64,000 nucleotides of DNA from Lachnospiraceae bacterium (GTDB lineage: Bacteria > Bacillota > Clostridia > Lachnospirales > Lachnospiraceae): positions 62,001 through 126,000 of the forward strand of contig JAFRKV010000044.1 in the NCBI GenBank assembly GCA_017431515.1. Reading direction: 5' to 3'. Under the pieces are notes generated by a model that did not search any database, was not told the origin of the DNA, and worked only from the letters and a program-made list of their open reading frames with translations. Shown piece after piece: positions 54,137 through 63,739 of the stretch (positions are counted from its first letter, which is position 1; the number at the start of each line of letters is the position of its first letter). Made by a program: the position numbers and the translations under genes.

Positions 54137-55319
54137 GGATATCCTCCCCTCTGTACCTGGCGATCGCCGCGCAGTCCTTGTCTCCCCTGCCGGAGATCGT
54201 AATGACGATCGTCTGCTCTTTCCTCATTTCCAGCGCAATCTTCCTTGCATAAGCCACCGCGTGGGCCGACTCGATGGCCGGAATAATGCCCTCTGTCCGC
54301 GCCAGATACTCAAATGCCTCCACCGCTTCTTCGTCGGTCACCGGCACATACTCCGCTCTGCCGATGTCATGCAGATACGCATGCTCCGGTCCGATGCCGG
54401 GATAATCCAGCCCCGCGGAGATGGAATACACCGGCGCGATCTGTCCGTCGTCGTCCTGACAAAAATAGGACTTCATTCCGTGGAAAATGCCTTCCCGTCC
54501 CGTGGCGATGGTCGCCGCGGTCTCTGCCGTCTCCACGCCGCGTCCTGCCGCCTCGCATCCAATCAGCCGCACGGACTTGTCCTCAATGAAATGATAAAAG
54601 GATCCGATGGCGTTTGAACCGCCGCCCACGCAGGCGATCACGGCATCCGGCAGCTTTCCTTCCTTTTCCAGTATCTGTTCCCTGATCTCCTTTGAGATCA
54701 CAGCCTGGAAGTCCCGGACGATGGTCGGGAACGGGTGGGGTCCCATGACAGATCCGAGGCAGTAATGGGTATCCTCCATCCGGGAAGACCATTCCCGCAT
54801 GGCTTCCGATACCGCATCCTTCAGGGTCGCCGTCCCGCTTTTCACGGGGATCACCTCCGCGCCCAGAAGCCGCATCCGGTAAACATTGAGGGCCTGTCTG
54901 ACGGTATCCTCTTCGCCCATAAAGACAACGCATTCCATCCCCATGAGCGCCGCAGCCGTCGCCGTGGCCACGCCATGCTGTCCGGCTCCGGTCTCTGCGA
55001 TCAGCCTCGTCTTACCCATCTTTTTCGCAAGGAGTGCCTGACCGAGCACATTATTGATCTTATGCGCGCCGGTGTGATTTAAGTCCTCCCGCTTCAGATA
55101 GATCCTGGCGCCGCCGAGATCCTTTGTCATCTTTTCCGCAAAATAAAGTCGCGACGGCCTGCCCGCATACTCATTGAAAAGGGTGGACAGTTCCTTTTGA
55201 AACTCCGGATCCTCTTTGTATTTCAGATATGCCTGCTCCAGTTCGATCACCGCGTTCATCAAAGTTTCCGGAATGTACTGCCCGCCGTGGGCGCCGAACC
55301 GTCCGTTTGGATTTGTCAT
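54129..55319 (-). CDS. trpB: Tryptophan synthase beta subunit (TrpB1)
   Basis: A 396-residue PLP enzyme joining indole and serine. The Lys of [11 protein letters not shown] (about 80-90) forms the Schiff base, ETGAGQHG (about 109-116) holds the catalytic Glu, and [10 protein letters not shown] (about 230-239) is the phosphate loop. This is the classical TrpA-dependent form. It lies 3 nt after trpF. Confidence 0.96.
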   Translation of the reverse strand: MTNPNGRFGAHGGQYIPETLMNAVIELEQAYLKYKEDPEFQKELSTLFNEYAGRPSRLYFAEKMTKDLGGARIYLKREDLNHTGAHKINNVLGQALLAKKMGKTRLIAETGAGQHGVATATAAALMGMECVVFMGEEDTVRQALNVYRMRLLGAEVIPVKSGTATLKDAVSEAMREWSSRMEDTHYCLGSVMGPHPFPTIVRDFQAVISKEIREQILEKEGKLPDAVIACVGGGSNAIGSFYHFIEDKSVRLIGCEAAGRGVETAETAATIATGREGIFHGMKSYFCQDDDGQIAPVYSISAGLDYPGIGPEHAYLHDIGRAEYVPVTDEEAVEAFEYLARTEGIIPAIESAHAVAYARKIALEMRKEQTIVITISGRGDKDCAAIARYRGEDIHE

Positions 55320-55322
55320 TGT

Positions 55323-55925
55323 CTATGCCTCCTTATATACTGCTGCCTGAAACGCTCTCATCTTATCCGGATCCTTGACCCCCTCCGTCTCGATTCCGGA
55401 ACTGACGTCCACGGCAAAGGGATGGCAGGTGCGAATGGCGTCTGCCACGTTTACGGGATCTAATCCGCCGGCAAGGAAAAACGGTCTTTTTACGGTCTTC
55501 AGCGGTTCCCAGTCCATCGTCGTGCCTGTCCCTGCGCCGGAATCCAGAAGGATCAGATCCGCTGCGCTCTCTTCCGCCGCAGTGATGTCGCTTTCGGATT
55601 TGATCTGAAACGCCTGGATCAGCGGCTTCTTCGTGAGGGCCCGCATCGCTGCGATCTCTTCTTTTCCTTCTGTCCCGTGAAGCTGTGCCAGATCGATCAC
55701 GCCCTCATTCAAGAGCTGTGCAATCACCTCCGCGCTTTCGTTCACAAACACTCCGACAGCCTTGATCTCCGGCCGCAGAAGCGCTTTCAGTTCTTTCGCC
55801 TTCTCTGGCGTCACATAGCGCTTGCTCTTTTTCGCAAACACGAATCCGATATACTGCGGCGACAGTTCATTCGCCGCTTCGATGTCCACGGGTCTCGACA
55901 GCCCGCAAAACTTGATTTCCGTCAT
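55323..55925 (-). CDS. trpF: Phosphoribosylanthranilate isomerase
   Basis: A 200-residue TIM barrel starting MTEIKFCGLS, with the catalytic Cys7 in the first strand and the general-acid Asp in LILLDS (about 123-128). VFAKKSKRYVTPE (about 29-41) and FLAGGLDPVNV fit the family. The start at 55925 has GGAGGGG upstream. It lies 4 nt after trpC, so the two enzymes are separate here, not fused as in E. coli. Confidence 0.93.
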   Translation of the reverse strand: MTEIKFCGLSRPVDIEAANELSPQYIGFVFAKKSKRYVTPEKAKELKALLRPEIKAVGVFVNESAEVIAQLLNEGVIDLAQLHGTEGKEEIAAMRALTKKPLIQAFQIKSESDITAAEESAADLILLDSGAGTGTTMDWEPLKTVKRPFFLAGGLDPVNVADAIRTCHPFAVDVSSGIETEGVKDPDKMRAFQAAVYKEA

Positions 55926-55929
55926 TTTT

Positions 55930-56706
55930 TCATCCCCTCCATTCCGCCAGCAGCGCTTTCTTGTCATCGGAACGCATGAGCCGCTCTCCCACCAGCACCG
56001 CGTCCACGCCGATCTCCCGCAGTTTCTCGATATCCTCTTTCCCCTGGATGCCGCTCTCCGAGACAAAGAGCGTGTCCTTGGGCACGCGTTCCCGCAGGCG
56101 CCTGCTGTTTTCGGTATCCACGGAAAAGTCTTTTAAATTCCGGTTATTGACGCCGATGATCTTTGCTCCGGCGGAAAGCGCCATCCCGATTTCATCCTCA
56201 TCATGCGTCTCCACGATCGCGGACATTCCCAGGCCCTCCGCCAGCATCCGGTACTGCGCAAGCTCCTCCGGCCGCAGGATCGCGCAGATCAGCAGAACTG
56301 CCGACGCGCCGAGAGTCTTCGCTTCATAGATCATATACGGATCCACGGTGAAGTCCTTCCTGAGACAGGGTGTTGACAACGTCTCCGCGATTTCCCGGAG
56401 ATAGTCATTGCTCCCGAGAAACCAGCGTGGCTCCGTAAGGACGGAGATCGCGTCCGCGCCCGCCGCTTCATACTCCTTTGCGATGGACAGATACGGAAAA
56501 TCCGGCGCAATGAGCCCCTTCGACGGGGACGCCTTCTTCACTTCGCAGATAAAGGACAATCCCTCTTTCCGCAGCGCCTTTTCAAAAACCTGCTCTCCCT
56601 TCGGCAGAGACCGTGCGCGCTCCTCCATCTCCTGTGGCGGTATGATTTCTTTGGCCTGTGCCGTCCGCACTCTGGCGTAGTCCGCCAGCTCATCCAGAAT
56701 TGTCAT
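55930..56706 (-). CDS. trpC: Indole-3-glycerol phosphate synthase
   Basis: A 258-residue TIM barrel that closes the indole ring. [15 protein letters not shown] (about 52-66) contains the catalytic Glu and Lys, [15 protein letters not shown] (about 109-123) the second Lys, and [12 protein letters not shown] (about 177-188) the substrate phosphate region. It overlaps trpD by 4 nt. Confidence 0.95.
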   Translation of the reverse strand: MTILDELADYARVRTAQAKEIIPPQEMEERARSLPKGEQVFEKALRKEGLSFICEVKKASPSKGLIAPDFPYLSIAKEYEAAGADAISVLTEPRWFLGSNDYLREIAETLSTPCLRKDFTVDPYMIYEAKTLGASAVLLICAILRPEELAQYRMLAEGLGMSAIVETHDEDEIGMALSAGAKIIGVNNRNLKDFSVDTENSRRLRERVPKDTLFVSESGIQGKEDIEKLREIGVDAVLVGERLMRSDDKKALLAEWRG

Positions 56707-57734
56707 GCGTTCTCCTCCGGCCGGTTGCTGATCTCGATCACTTTTTCCAAAGTCTTTGTCACGGCGCCGCTGTCCAAAAGCTCTCCTGCCAGGACGATGC
56801 CGTCCTTCATACTCTGCGCCTTGCCGCCGATGTAGAGGGATGCGCCCGCATTCATCAGAACCGCATCCCGCTTCGGCCCTTTCTCGCCGTTCAGGATCGC
56901 GCGCGTAATCTTTGCATTTTCCTCCGGCGCGCCGCCGCGAAGATCCTCTTTGCTGCAGCGTGTCAGTCCGAAGTCCTCCGGCGAGATCACATACCGTCTG
57001 ATCCAGCCGTCCTTGATCTCGCAGACCGTGGTGGGAGCGCTCATGGAGATTTCATCCAGTTTGTCCTGCCCGTAGACCACCATGCCGCGGTTGATGCCGA
57101 GACTGATCAGCACCTGCGCCAGCGGCTCCACCAGATATTCGTCATAGACGCCCAGGAGCTGCATGGACGGAGTTCCCGGATTGGTGAGAGGCCCGAGGAT
57201 ATTGAACACGGTGCGGAATCCCAGCTCCTTCCGGATCGCGCCCACATATTTCATGGAGGTGTGATATTTCTGTGCGAAGAAGAAGCACATCCCGGCTTCC
57301 TTCAGCAGTTCCACACACCGCGCCGGACTCTGCTGGATGTTCACGCCCAACGCCTCAAGGCAGTCTGCCGTCCCGCAGAGAGAGGACGCCGCGCGGTTTC
57401 CGTGCTTTGCCACCTTCATGCCGGCTGCTGCCGCAACAAGGGCGGATGTGGTGGAAATGTTAAAGCTCTGTGCATTGTCGCCGCCGGTGCCGACGATCTC
57501 AAACAGCTCCATGTCCGTCTCCACCCTGGTCGCATGCTCCCGCATGGCCGCTGCGCATCCCGCGATTTCCTCCGTGGTCTCGGCTCTGGCGCTCTTGGTG
57601 GACAAAGCGGACAGAAACGCCGCATTCTGCGTCGGCGTGGTTTCGCCGCTCATGATCTCGTTCATGACGGCATAGGCTTCCTCATACGCGAGGTCTTCTT
57701 TGTTGACAATTTTGACAATGGCTTCTTTGATCAT
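56703..57734 (-). CDS. trpD: Anthranilate phosphoribosyltransferase
   Basis: A 343-residue enzyme transferring phosphoribose from PRPP to anthranilate. The PRPP signature is [18 protein letters not shown] (about 79-96), followed by [18 protein letters not shown] (about 107-124). The start at 57734 (MIKEAIVKI) has AAAGGAGG upstream and overlaps the trpG stop by 4 nt. Confidence 0.95.
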   Translation of the reverse strand: MIKEAIVKIVNKEDLAYEEAYAVMNEIMSGETTPTQNAAFLSALSTKSARAETTEEIAGCAAAMREHATRVETDMELFEIVGTGGDNAQSFNISTTSALVAAAAGMKVAKHGNRAASSLCGTADCLEALGVNIQQSPARCVELLKEAGMCFFFAQKYHTSMKYVGAIRKELGFRTVFNILGPLTNPGTPSMQLLGVYDEYLVEPLAQVLISLGINRGMVVYGQDKLDEISMSAPTTVCEIKDGWIRRYVISPEDFGLTRCSKEDLRGGAPEENAKITRAILNGEKGPKRDAVLMNAGASLYIGGKAQSMKDGIVLAGELLDSGAVTKTLEKVIEISNRPEENA

Positions 57735-58315
57735 TTCCTGCCTCCTTTTTGCAGTGCACAAAAGTTGTTTAACATGGTCCTGCCCTCCGGCGTCAAGATC
57801 GATTCCGGATGAAACTGCACCCCGTAAATGGGGTATTTTTGATGTCGAACCGCCATGACTTCTCCGTCGGCGGTCTCAGCCGTAATCACCAGCTCCTCCG
57901 GGATCGATTCCCGCCGGGCCGCAAGAGAATGGTAACGCGCGACCTTGATTCTCTCCGGGCATCCGGCAAAGAGCGGATCCCCCGGGTCAAGGGTCACCTC
58001 CGACTGCTTGCCGTGCATCAGCTGCTTTGCATGGATGATCTCTGCCCCGAAGGCCGCACAGATTGACTGATGCCCGAGGCAGACGCCCAGCAGCGGGAAA
58101 TCGGATCCGAGGGTCTTTGCCGCCTCAATACAGATGCCCGCGTCCTCCGGGCGTCCCGGCCCCGGGGAAAGGATGATGCGCTCCGGCGCCATGGCGCGGA
58201 TCTCGTCCACGGTCATTTCGTCATTGCGGATCACCCGGATCTCCGGGTTGATCTCTCCGATCATCTGATAGAGGTTATAGGAAAAGCTGTCGTAATTATC
58301 AATCAAAAGAATCAT
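57731..58315 (-). CDS. trpG: Anthranilate synthase, glutamine amidotransferase subunit
   Basis: A 194-residue class I amidotransferase with the Cys nucleophile in GVCLGHQSI (about 76-84) and the His-Glu pair in VQFHPES (about 167-173). [16 protein letters not shown] starts the family. It provides ammonia to TrpE. The start at 58315 has AGGAGGTGGAGG upstream and overlaps the trpE stop by 4 nt. Confidence 0.95.
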   Translation of the reverse strand: MILLIDNYDSFSYNLYQMIGEINPEIRVIRNDEMTVDEIRAMAPERIILSPGPGRPEDAGICIEAAKTLGSDFPLLGVCLGHQSICAAFGAEIIHAKQLMHGKQSEVTLDPGDPLFAGCPERIKVARYHSLAARRESIPEELVITAETADGEVMAVRHQKYPIYGVQFHPESILTPEGRTMLNNFCALQKGGRK

Positions 58316-59778
58316 TCCTCCACCTCCTGTCCCATGGTCAGCGCCGTCAGACACGCCCTGGCTTTGTTCAGGCTTTCCTCAAACTCTTTTTCCGGCTCGG
58401 AATCCGCGACGATCCCGGCACCGCTCCTCACAAAGACCTTGCCGTTTTTCTGATACACGATCCGGATGGCGATGCAGAGATCCATATTTCCGGTAAAATC
58501 AATATAGCCCAGCGCCCCGCCGTAGATCCCGCGTTTGTTGTTTTCCAGCTCCGCGATCAGTTCGCAGGCCCGGATTTTCGGCGCGCCGGAAAGCGTCCCC
58601 GCGGGCAGCACCGCTTCCATTGCATCCAGCGCGTCCTTGCCCTCCTTGATCTGTCCGCGCACGACGGAGCCGATATGCATCACATGGGAAAACCGCTCAA
58701 TCAGATGGAGCTTCTCCACTGTGACGCTCCCGAACTCGCTGACCTTGCCGAGATCGTTTCTCCCGAGATCCACCAGCATATTATGCTCCGCCAGCTCCTT
58801 TTCATCGGCCAGTAGCTCCTTCTCCAGACGTTGATCCTCTTCCTTGGTCTTGCCCCGGGGCCTTGTGCCCGCCAGCGGGAAAGTATGAAGCACGCCGTCC
58901 TCCAGCTTCACCAGCGTCTCCGGAGACGCGCCTGCGATCTCCACATCGGTGCCATAGAAATAAAACATGTACGGAGACGGGTTGATGGTGCGCAGCATCC
59001 GGTAAGTGTCAAAGAGGCTCCCCTCAAACTGCGCGGACAGGCGGTTGGACAGCACGATCTGGAAGATCTCGCCTTCCCGGATGGCCTCCTTCGCTTTTTC
59101 CACCATATCGCAAAACCGATCCTTTTCAAAAAGCGGTTTCACTTCGGAAAGGAGGCGGCTTTCCGGCTCCTCATATTTCTTGCCGTGATGCAGGAGATCT
59201 GCCATGGCTTGAAGCTCCACCACAGCTTTTTGGTACTGCCGCTCCACGTTGTCAAGCCGCATATTCACGATCAGGATGATCTTCTGCCGGATATGGTCAA
59301 AGGCGATCACGCGGTCAAAGAGCATCAGATCCATGTCCTGAAAACGCTCGGTATCCTCCACGGGAATCCGGGCCTTCGGCTCGCTGTAGCCGAGATAATC
59401 GTAGGAAAAGTATCCGACCAGTCCGCCGGTAAAGGGCGGGAGATTTGAAAACCGCGGGCTGCGCCAGCCGGAAAGGAGCTTCCGCACTTCCGCGGACGGA
59501 TTTTCGGTCTCCTTCTCCCCCTGCGATCCGGCAAGCTTGCCTGAGAGGCATGTGATCGTCTCCTTCGGCTCATATCCGAGAAACGTGTAACGTCCTCTCG
59601 TCTCGTCCGCCTGCGCAGACTCCAGCAGAAAACAATGCTTGGAGACCGCCTTCAGGATCCGCACCGTCTCGATCGGGGTCGTGAAATCCGAGAGGATTTC
59701 CGCGCTTACCGGCACCACATCATACGCCCCGCCGGCAGCAATCTTTTGCACTTCTGATAATTCCGGGTACACTTGCAT
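58312..59778 (-). CDS. trpE: Anthranilate synthase component I
   Basis: A 488-residue chorismate-using enzyme and first step of the pathway. The catalytic core includes FPLAGTRPRGKT (about 302-313), LLADEKELAEHNMLVDLGRND (about 322-342) and GTLSGAPKIRA (about 390-400). The N-terminal LLES (about 50-53) is the element usually involved in feedback by tryptophan. The start at 59778 has GGAGGG 7 nt before it. Transcription is controlled by the T-box just upstream. Confidence 0.95.
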   Translation of the reverse strand: MQVYPELSEVQKIAAGGAYDVVPVSAEILSDFTTPIETVRILKAVSKHCFLLESAQADETRGRYTFLGYEPKETITCLSGKLAGSQGEKETENPSAEVRKLLSGWRSPRFSNLPPFTGGLVGYFSYDYLGYSEPKARIPVEDTERFQDMDLMLFDRVIAFDHIRQKIILIVNMRLDNVERQYQKAVVELQAMADLLHHGKKYEEPESRLLSEVKPLFEKDRFCDMVEKAKEAIREGEIFQIVLSNRLSAQFEGSLFDTYRMLRTINPSPYMFYFYGTDVEIAGASPETLVKLEDGVLHTFPLAGTRPRGKTKEEDQRLEKELLADEKELAEHNMLVDLGRNDLGKVSEFGSVTVEKLHLIERFSHVMHIGSVVRGQIKEGKDALDAMEAVLPAGTLSGAPKIRACELIAELENNKRGIYGGALGYIDFTGNMDLCIAIRIVYQKNGKVFVRSGAGIVADSEPEKEFEESLNKARACLTALTMGQEVEE

Positions 59779-59793
59779 GTTTTTTCCCTCCAT

Positions 59794-60092
59794 AAAAGAA
59801 AAACGCCCTCGACAAAACATTTCGTTTTTGTCAAGGACGAATCTGCTCATTTCAAAAAGTGATCCGCGGTGCCACCTTGTTTCACGGTATGACCCGTGCC
59901 CTTAGCGGGATACCTGCATATCCCCGGCAATTCACGTCTGCCTGCAACGTCGCGGAATACTCGGAGACCACTCCTTTGACCGCGCCCTCAGAAGTCCATT
60001 CAGCCCTGCGCTTATCGCTGCAATCTCACCATCTGCAGCTCTCTCATCATAAGGAGGCAACGCCTACTCACTCTTCCTCAACGGTTTAGAAA
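59794..60092 (-). promoter_or_regulatory. Trp-specific T-box riboswitch upstream of trpE
   Basis: The leader carries the conserved T-box core AAGGTGGCACCGCGGATC (around 59878-59862). In the Stem I part a UGG triplet (59998-59996), inside CTGAA-UGG-ACTTC, fits the specifier loop and reads the tryptophan codon. The terminator is a long stem (59804-59817 with 59826-59839) followed by TTTTCTTTT; the 5' half of its stem overlaps the antiterminator region. Uncharged tRNA-Trp should allow read-through into trpEGDCFBA. Confidence 0.92.
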
Positions 60093-60122
60093 AAAATACC
60101 ACATATTGGCGTTTCGTGTCAA
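60093..60122 (-). promoter_or_regulatory. Promoter of the trp operon
   Basis: On the minus strand a perfect TTGACA (60122-60117) is followed after about 18 nt by TATTTT (60098-60093), directly upstream of the T-box leader. Confidence 0.65.
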
Positions 60123-60394
60123 TCACTTTTTCATCTTACGCACCCGGATTGTCGTGGACAATTGTTCGACTATTTCCCAGTTGAGATTCTCTCCAGTTGA
60201 TTTCCGGCTTCACTTGAAGACTTATAACAGATATGATTCCATTTGTGCTATACTGTTGTTATTGAGAAAACAGGAGAAGTTATCCCGGCTGACGTTGTTC
60301 AAAAAACGTTTCTTGCATCCCTGGATGGTGTATTTGCGGCAGTCATCTGAGAGAGTATCACCTGCAAAATATCAAAAGCAAAGGAAAGAAAACA
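60123..60394. other. Intergenic region between trp promoter and nifX-like remnant
   Basis: No gene is supported. On the plus strand an extended -10 (TG-C-TATACT, 60246-60254) lies about 140 nt before the remnant at 60395 and could drive it. The sequence between shows no clear terminator or riboswitch. Confidence 0.4.
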
Positions 60395-60656
60395 ATGAGA
60401 GTAGCGGTAACTTATGAGAACGGAAATGTATTCGGACATTTCGGCAGGACAGAGCAGTTTAAGGTCTACGATATCGAGGATGGGAAGATCATCAATTCGC
60501 AGATCCTGGACACAAACGGGGAGGCCTGTGGAGCCCTTGCAGGCATCCTGAACATCGCAGATGTGGATGCTCTGATCTGTGGAGGCAAATTGTGATCATC
60601 ACGATCATGAACATAGCGAAGGACATTCCTGCGGGCATGGAAAGTGTCATGAATGA
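60395..60656 (+). pseudogene. NifX/NafY-like (dinitrogenase Fe-Mo cofactor domain) gene with internal deletion
   Basis: The first 65 codons match the family start (VAVTYENGNVFGHFGRTEQFK, then GALAGILNIADVDALICGG) but stop at TGA soon after. In the next frame the following bases encode ANCDHHDHEHSEGHSCGHGKCHE, the His/Cys tail seen in these proteins, ending at 60654-60656. About 40 residues of the central domain are missing and the frame changes at the joint, so this is a deletion derivative. AAAGGAAAG precedes the start. Confidence 0.72.
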
Positions 60657-60782
60657 TGCTGCGGCCGGCGGCAGGATGCTCGATGGTGTTCTGCTCGCGG
60701 ATGACCGTCCTATCAGCCCGGATATCATAGAGTATTTACACAAAAGAAGCGAAAAATCGTGGGGTCGCCATTAACTGCAAAA
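60657..60782 (+). other. Possible gene fragment
   Basis: The frame continues with LADDRPISPDIIEYLHKRSEKSWGRH to a stop at 60772-60774. It looks protein-coding in composition and may be the tail of a deleted gene, but I do not recognise it. Confidence 0.25.
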
Positions 60783-61643
60783 TCAATATTCATCCAGGAA
60801 GTGATGCCTTACGCCATCCTTTTTATACTCAATGATGGTATCGAGATTGACATTCTCCACGCTTCTGAAAATATTGGACTCGATATACGGGTTCGTCTTC
60901 TTTAGTTCCGCGATCAGTTTTTTTGTTTCAAGCCTTTTACTTGACGTGGTACCATCCTCATTGCAGGTGCTGCATGTTTCGGTGAAATGGCAGGCGCACT
61001 GCAGAAAACGCAGCCCATTGTAATCTCTCCATGCGCAGATATCTGCTTCTCTGACAAGGTAGAGGGGTCTGATAAGTTCCATGCCCTCGAAGTTTGTACT
61101 GTGCAGTTTCGGCATCATCGTCTGAATCTGTGCGCCGTGGATCATTCCCATCAGAATTGTCTCGATCACATCATCATAATGATGTCCGAGTGCGATCTTG
61201 TTGCACCCAAGTTCTTTCGCTTTACTGTATAAATACCCGCGTCTCATTCTGGCGCACAGATAACAAGGGTTTTTCTCTATCACATCAACGGCATCAAATA
61301 TGGTGCTCTCAAAAATGGTGATCGGAATCCCGAGTGCTTTCGCGTTACTTTCGATCAGTGCTCTGTTTTCCCTGTTGTAACCGGGATCCATCACAAGAAA
61401 AGTCAGATCAAACTCTTTCTGTCTGTGGCGCCTGATCTCCTGAAACAGTTTCGCCATAAGCATGGAATCCTTGCCACCGGACATACATACGGCAATGTGA
61501 TCCCCGTCTTCAATCAGCTGATATGTCTTACAGGCCTTTGCGAATGGTGAAAACAGCTGCTTATGGAACTTTTTCTGTATGCTCTCTTCGGCGCGTTTTA
61601 TGGTGGGTAATTCCCGGCGTTCGTCATATGTGATTTCTTTCAT
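60783..61643 (-). CDS. TtcA-like PP-loop ATPase (tRNA thiolation family)
   Basis: A 286-residue enzyme of the N-type ATP pyrophosphatase family. The PP-loop is CMSGGKDSM (about 53-61), and CYLC (about 126-129) with later cysteines in CACHFTETCSTC (about 217-228) could hold an Fe-S cluster. GHHYDDVIETILM (about 153-165) is the second conserved block. TtcA makes 2-thiocytidine in tRNA; Firmicutes homologues of this length may modify other targets. It is convergent with the NifX-like remnant. Confidence 0.83.
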   Translation of the reverse strand: MKEITYDERRELPTIKRAEESIQKKFHKQLFSPFAKACKTYQLIEDGDHIAVCMSGGKDSMLMAKLFQEIRRHRQKEFDLTFLVMDPGYNRENRALIESNAKALGIPITIFESTIFDAVDVIEKNPCYLCARMRRGYLYSKAKELGCNKIALGHHYDDVIETILMGMIHGAQIQTMMPKLHSTNFEGMELIRPLYLVREADICAWRDYNGLRFLQCACHFTETCSTCNEDGTTSSKRLETKKLIAELKKTNPYIESNIFRSVENVNLDTIIEYKKDGVRHHFLDEY

Positions 61644-61716
61644 TTATAAGGATTATACGATTATCGAGATGTGTATGGCAAGAGGTCTTTTTGATGCCGT
61701 GGGTAAGACTTAATGT

Positions 61717-61744
61717 TTGTAAAAACACAAACCTATGCTATAAT
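61717..61744 (+). promoter_or_regulatory. Orphan promoter-like sequence
   Basis: TTGTAA, 16 nt, and a perfect TATAAT lie on the plus strand in the gap between the TtcA-like gene and the M13 remnant. No gene I can support starts downstream, so it may be a relic. Confidence 0.35.
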
Positions 61745-61841
61745 TAATGAAATCAATCGACGAGGCGAAATCACAGAAATCCTAATCCCACTCCGAGCGA
61801 TGTGCTTAAAGTTTTATGCGAATGTATGGGATGAGTCTTCC

Positions 61842-62520
61842 TCACCAGACAGAGATCCGATCTTCCTTCGCAAGGTACATCGTGTCGCCTTCCACGACTC
61901 CATAGGTCTCATAGAACTCATCAAACTGCTGGAGCGTGACATTCGTTCTCAAATAAGACAAGGAGAATATCGATGGAATTTCCCGTCCGGTCATAAAATG
62001 CATTGATATCCAGGATATCATATTGCGTGTCCCAGATCTCACGATCCACGGTTCCGTTGATATGACTGCTGTCCAGATCTCTGATAAATCTCTCTATTTC
62101 GATCATACATTCATAGCATGACAGCCCCTTCAGATCCATTGCGCTGTCATCTGTCCATTTTTCAGGATATACCGCCCGGATCGTCATGGCATCCAGTTTT
62201 TCTATGGCCTTTTCTTTGGTTTCATCCGACAGCCACTCTTCCTCGGAAAGCATCTCACGATACACGTCGATCACTTTTTCACACAGCTTCGTGATCCTCT
62301 TTTTCTTCTCCGAAGCATCATATTTTTCAAGGTAAAGCCTGTCCATGGATGCAGCCAGATATTGTTTTACCAGTGCCAGAGCCGCCCTCTCATCACTATC
62401 ACTGCCCGCCGTGCCATAGATGAGTTGATTCATCTCGTTAAACGCATCGTAAGATTCTCTGTCAAGAAATTCGGAAGCCTTGCCCAGGAAATGAATGATC
62501 ATGAAGCTCTTGATCTGTTC
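61842..62520 (-). pseudogene. M13 (neprilysin-type) metallopeptidase remnant
   Basis: One frame (about 62520-61965) matches the middle of M13 peptidases: IKSFMIIHFLGK, WLSDETKEKAIEKL, and the NAFYDRTGNSI block just before the zinc site. A second frame resumes at LRTNVTLQQFDEFYETYGV and ends correctly with GDTMYLAKEDRISVW. The region between, which should carry HExxH and the third zinc ligand, is deleted and the frame changes at about 61940. The N-terminal third is also absent. The product could not be an active peptidase. Confidence 0.78.
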
Positions 62521-62658
62521 CCCTTCTTTTCGGATTATATACGAACCGAAGCAGATTACTGCAAAGGGTCTTATTGAGGCGAATGGAAGAATATATGAGC
62601 AGAATGGGGAACCAGATCGTTCTCTTGCGGAAAAATACATATGTCTGTAGCCCTGCGA

Positions 62659-62684
62659 AAAGGGACCGGTTTTCCGGTCCCTTT
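62659..62684 (-). terminator. Terminator after the HD-GYP gene
   Basis: AAAGGGACCGG (62659-62669) pairs with CCGGTCCCTTT (62674-62684) with a 4-nt loop. The minus strand continues with TTTT. Confidence 0.72.
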
Positions 62685-62714
62685 GTTGTATCCAAATATT
62701 CTGTTTATGAAGTG

Positions 62715-63725
62715 TCACTCATGCATGGTATACTCTGTATCCTCTGCGATCATCTCAAGCATGATCTGTGCAAATCTCTCGTCAAACTGAGATCCCTTTC
62801 CTTTTTCGAGCTCACTCTTTACGTGATCTTGAGGAATTATATCCCTGTAACTCCTGTGGCTGGTCATTGCGTCATAAGCATCTGCAACAGCGATTATTCT
62901 GGCCTCTTCAGGGATGTCCTCACCTTTTAACCCATCAGGATATCCACGGCCGTCAAATCGTTCATGATGCCATCTCGCTCCGGTCACAAGCTTTGGCATC
63001 TCGCTCACGGTCGCAAGAATCTCAGCGCCCTTCATCGGGTGCTTCTTTATCAGATCAAATTCTTCATCTGTAAGTCTTCCGGGCTTATTGATGACTGTAT
63101 CAGGAACACCGATCTTACCGACATCATGTAACAGACCCATCATATAGATCTCTTCCTGTCTGTCTTCATCGTATCCGTATCTTCGTGCGATCTCCTTAGA
63201 GTATTCAGCTACCCTTTCCGAATGACCATTCGTATATGCGTCTTTGGCATCTATCGTTTTTGCAAGAGTATGGACCACATGCAAAGAAAGACTCTCAAGT
63301 TCCGCTGTCTTTTTTTGAACTTCACGATGGAGATCTTTCTGAAGCATTATCAGATCAAGAAAATTTCTGACTCTTATTTTTAATGCTTCCGATGAAAACG
63401 GCTTTCTTATAAAATCCATTGCACCGAGAGAAAGTCCCTTTGCTTCTGAGTCTGCATCTTCATTGGCAGTAAGGAAGATAACAGGAACAGCATCATGCTG
63501 ATTATCTTTTTCCCATTCTCTCAAAGCCAGGATAGTCTCAAATCCATCCATTTCCGGCATTCTGATATCGAGCAAAAGAATATCTACCGAGTTCATTTTG
63601 ATATAGTCCATCAGTAGCATGCCGTTCTTTAAACAAGTAACCTTAAATCCGGCTTCCGTGAGTATCATATTTGCTTGTTTAAGTATGATCACGTCATCAT
63701 CGACAACAACTACTCTTTCGTTCAT
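62715..63725 (-). CDS. Response regulator with HD-GYP phosphodiesterase domain
   Basis: A 336-residue protein. The receiver (about 1-125) has the acidic pair VVDDD, the phospho-acceptor Asp in LLLDIRMPEMDG (about 49-60) and the Lys of FIRKPF. The HD-GYP domain (about 145-320) keeps HSERV, LLHDVGKIGVPD, HPMKGAEIL, HHERFDGRGYPDGLKGE and DAYDAMTSHRSYR, the residues for metal binding and c-di-GMP hydrolysis. The start at 63725 has AGAGGAT 6 nt before it. It lies just downstream of another receiver protein. Confidence 0.92.
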   Translation of the reverse strand: MNERVVVVDDDVIILKQANMILTEAGFKVTCLKNGMLLMDYIKMNSVDILLLDIRMPEMDGFETILALREWEKDNQHDAVPVIFLTANEDADSEAKGLSLGAMDFIRKPFSSEALKIRVRNFLDLIMLQKDLHREVQKKTAELESLSLHVVHTLAKTIDAKDAYTNGHSERVAEYSKEIARRYGYDEDRQEEIYMMGLLHDVGKIGVPDTVINKPGRLTDEEFDLIKKHPMKGAEILATVSEMPKLVTGARWHHERFDGRGYPDGLKGEDIPEEARIIAVADAYDAMTSHRSYRDIIPQDHVKSELEKGKGSQFDERFAQIMLEMIAEDTEYTMHE

Positions 63726-63739
63726 ATCTATCCTCTGAT

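Noticed and set aside
61713-62006. 97-codon plus-strand frame after an orphan promoter
   Set aside because: It overlaps the M13 remnant on the other strand, has no ribosome site and resembles no family.
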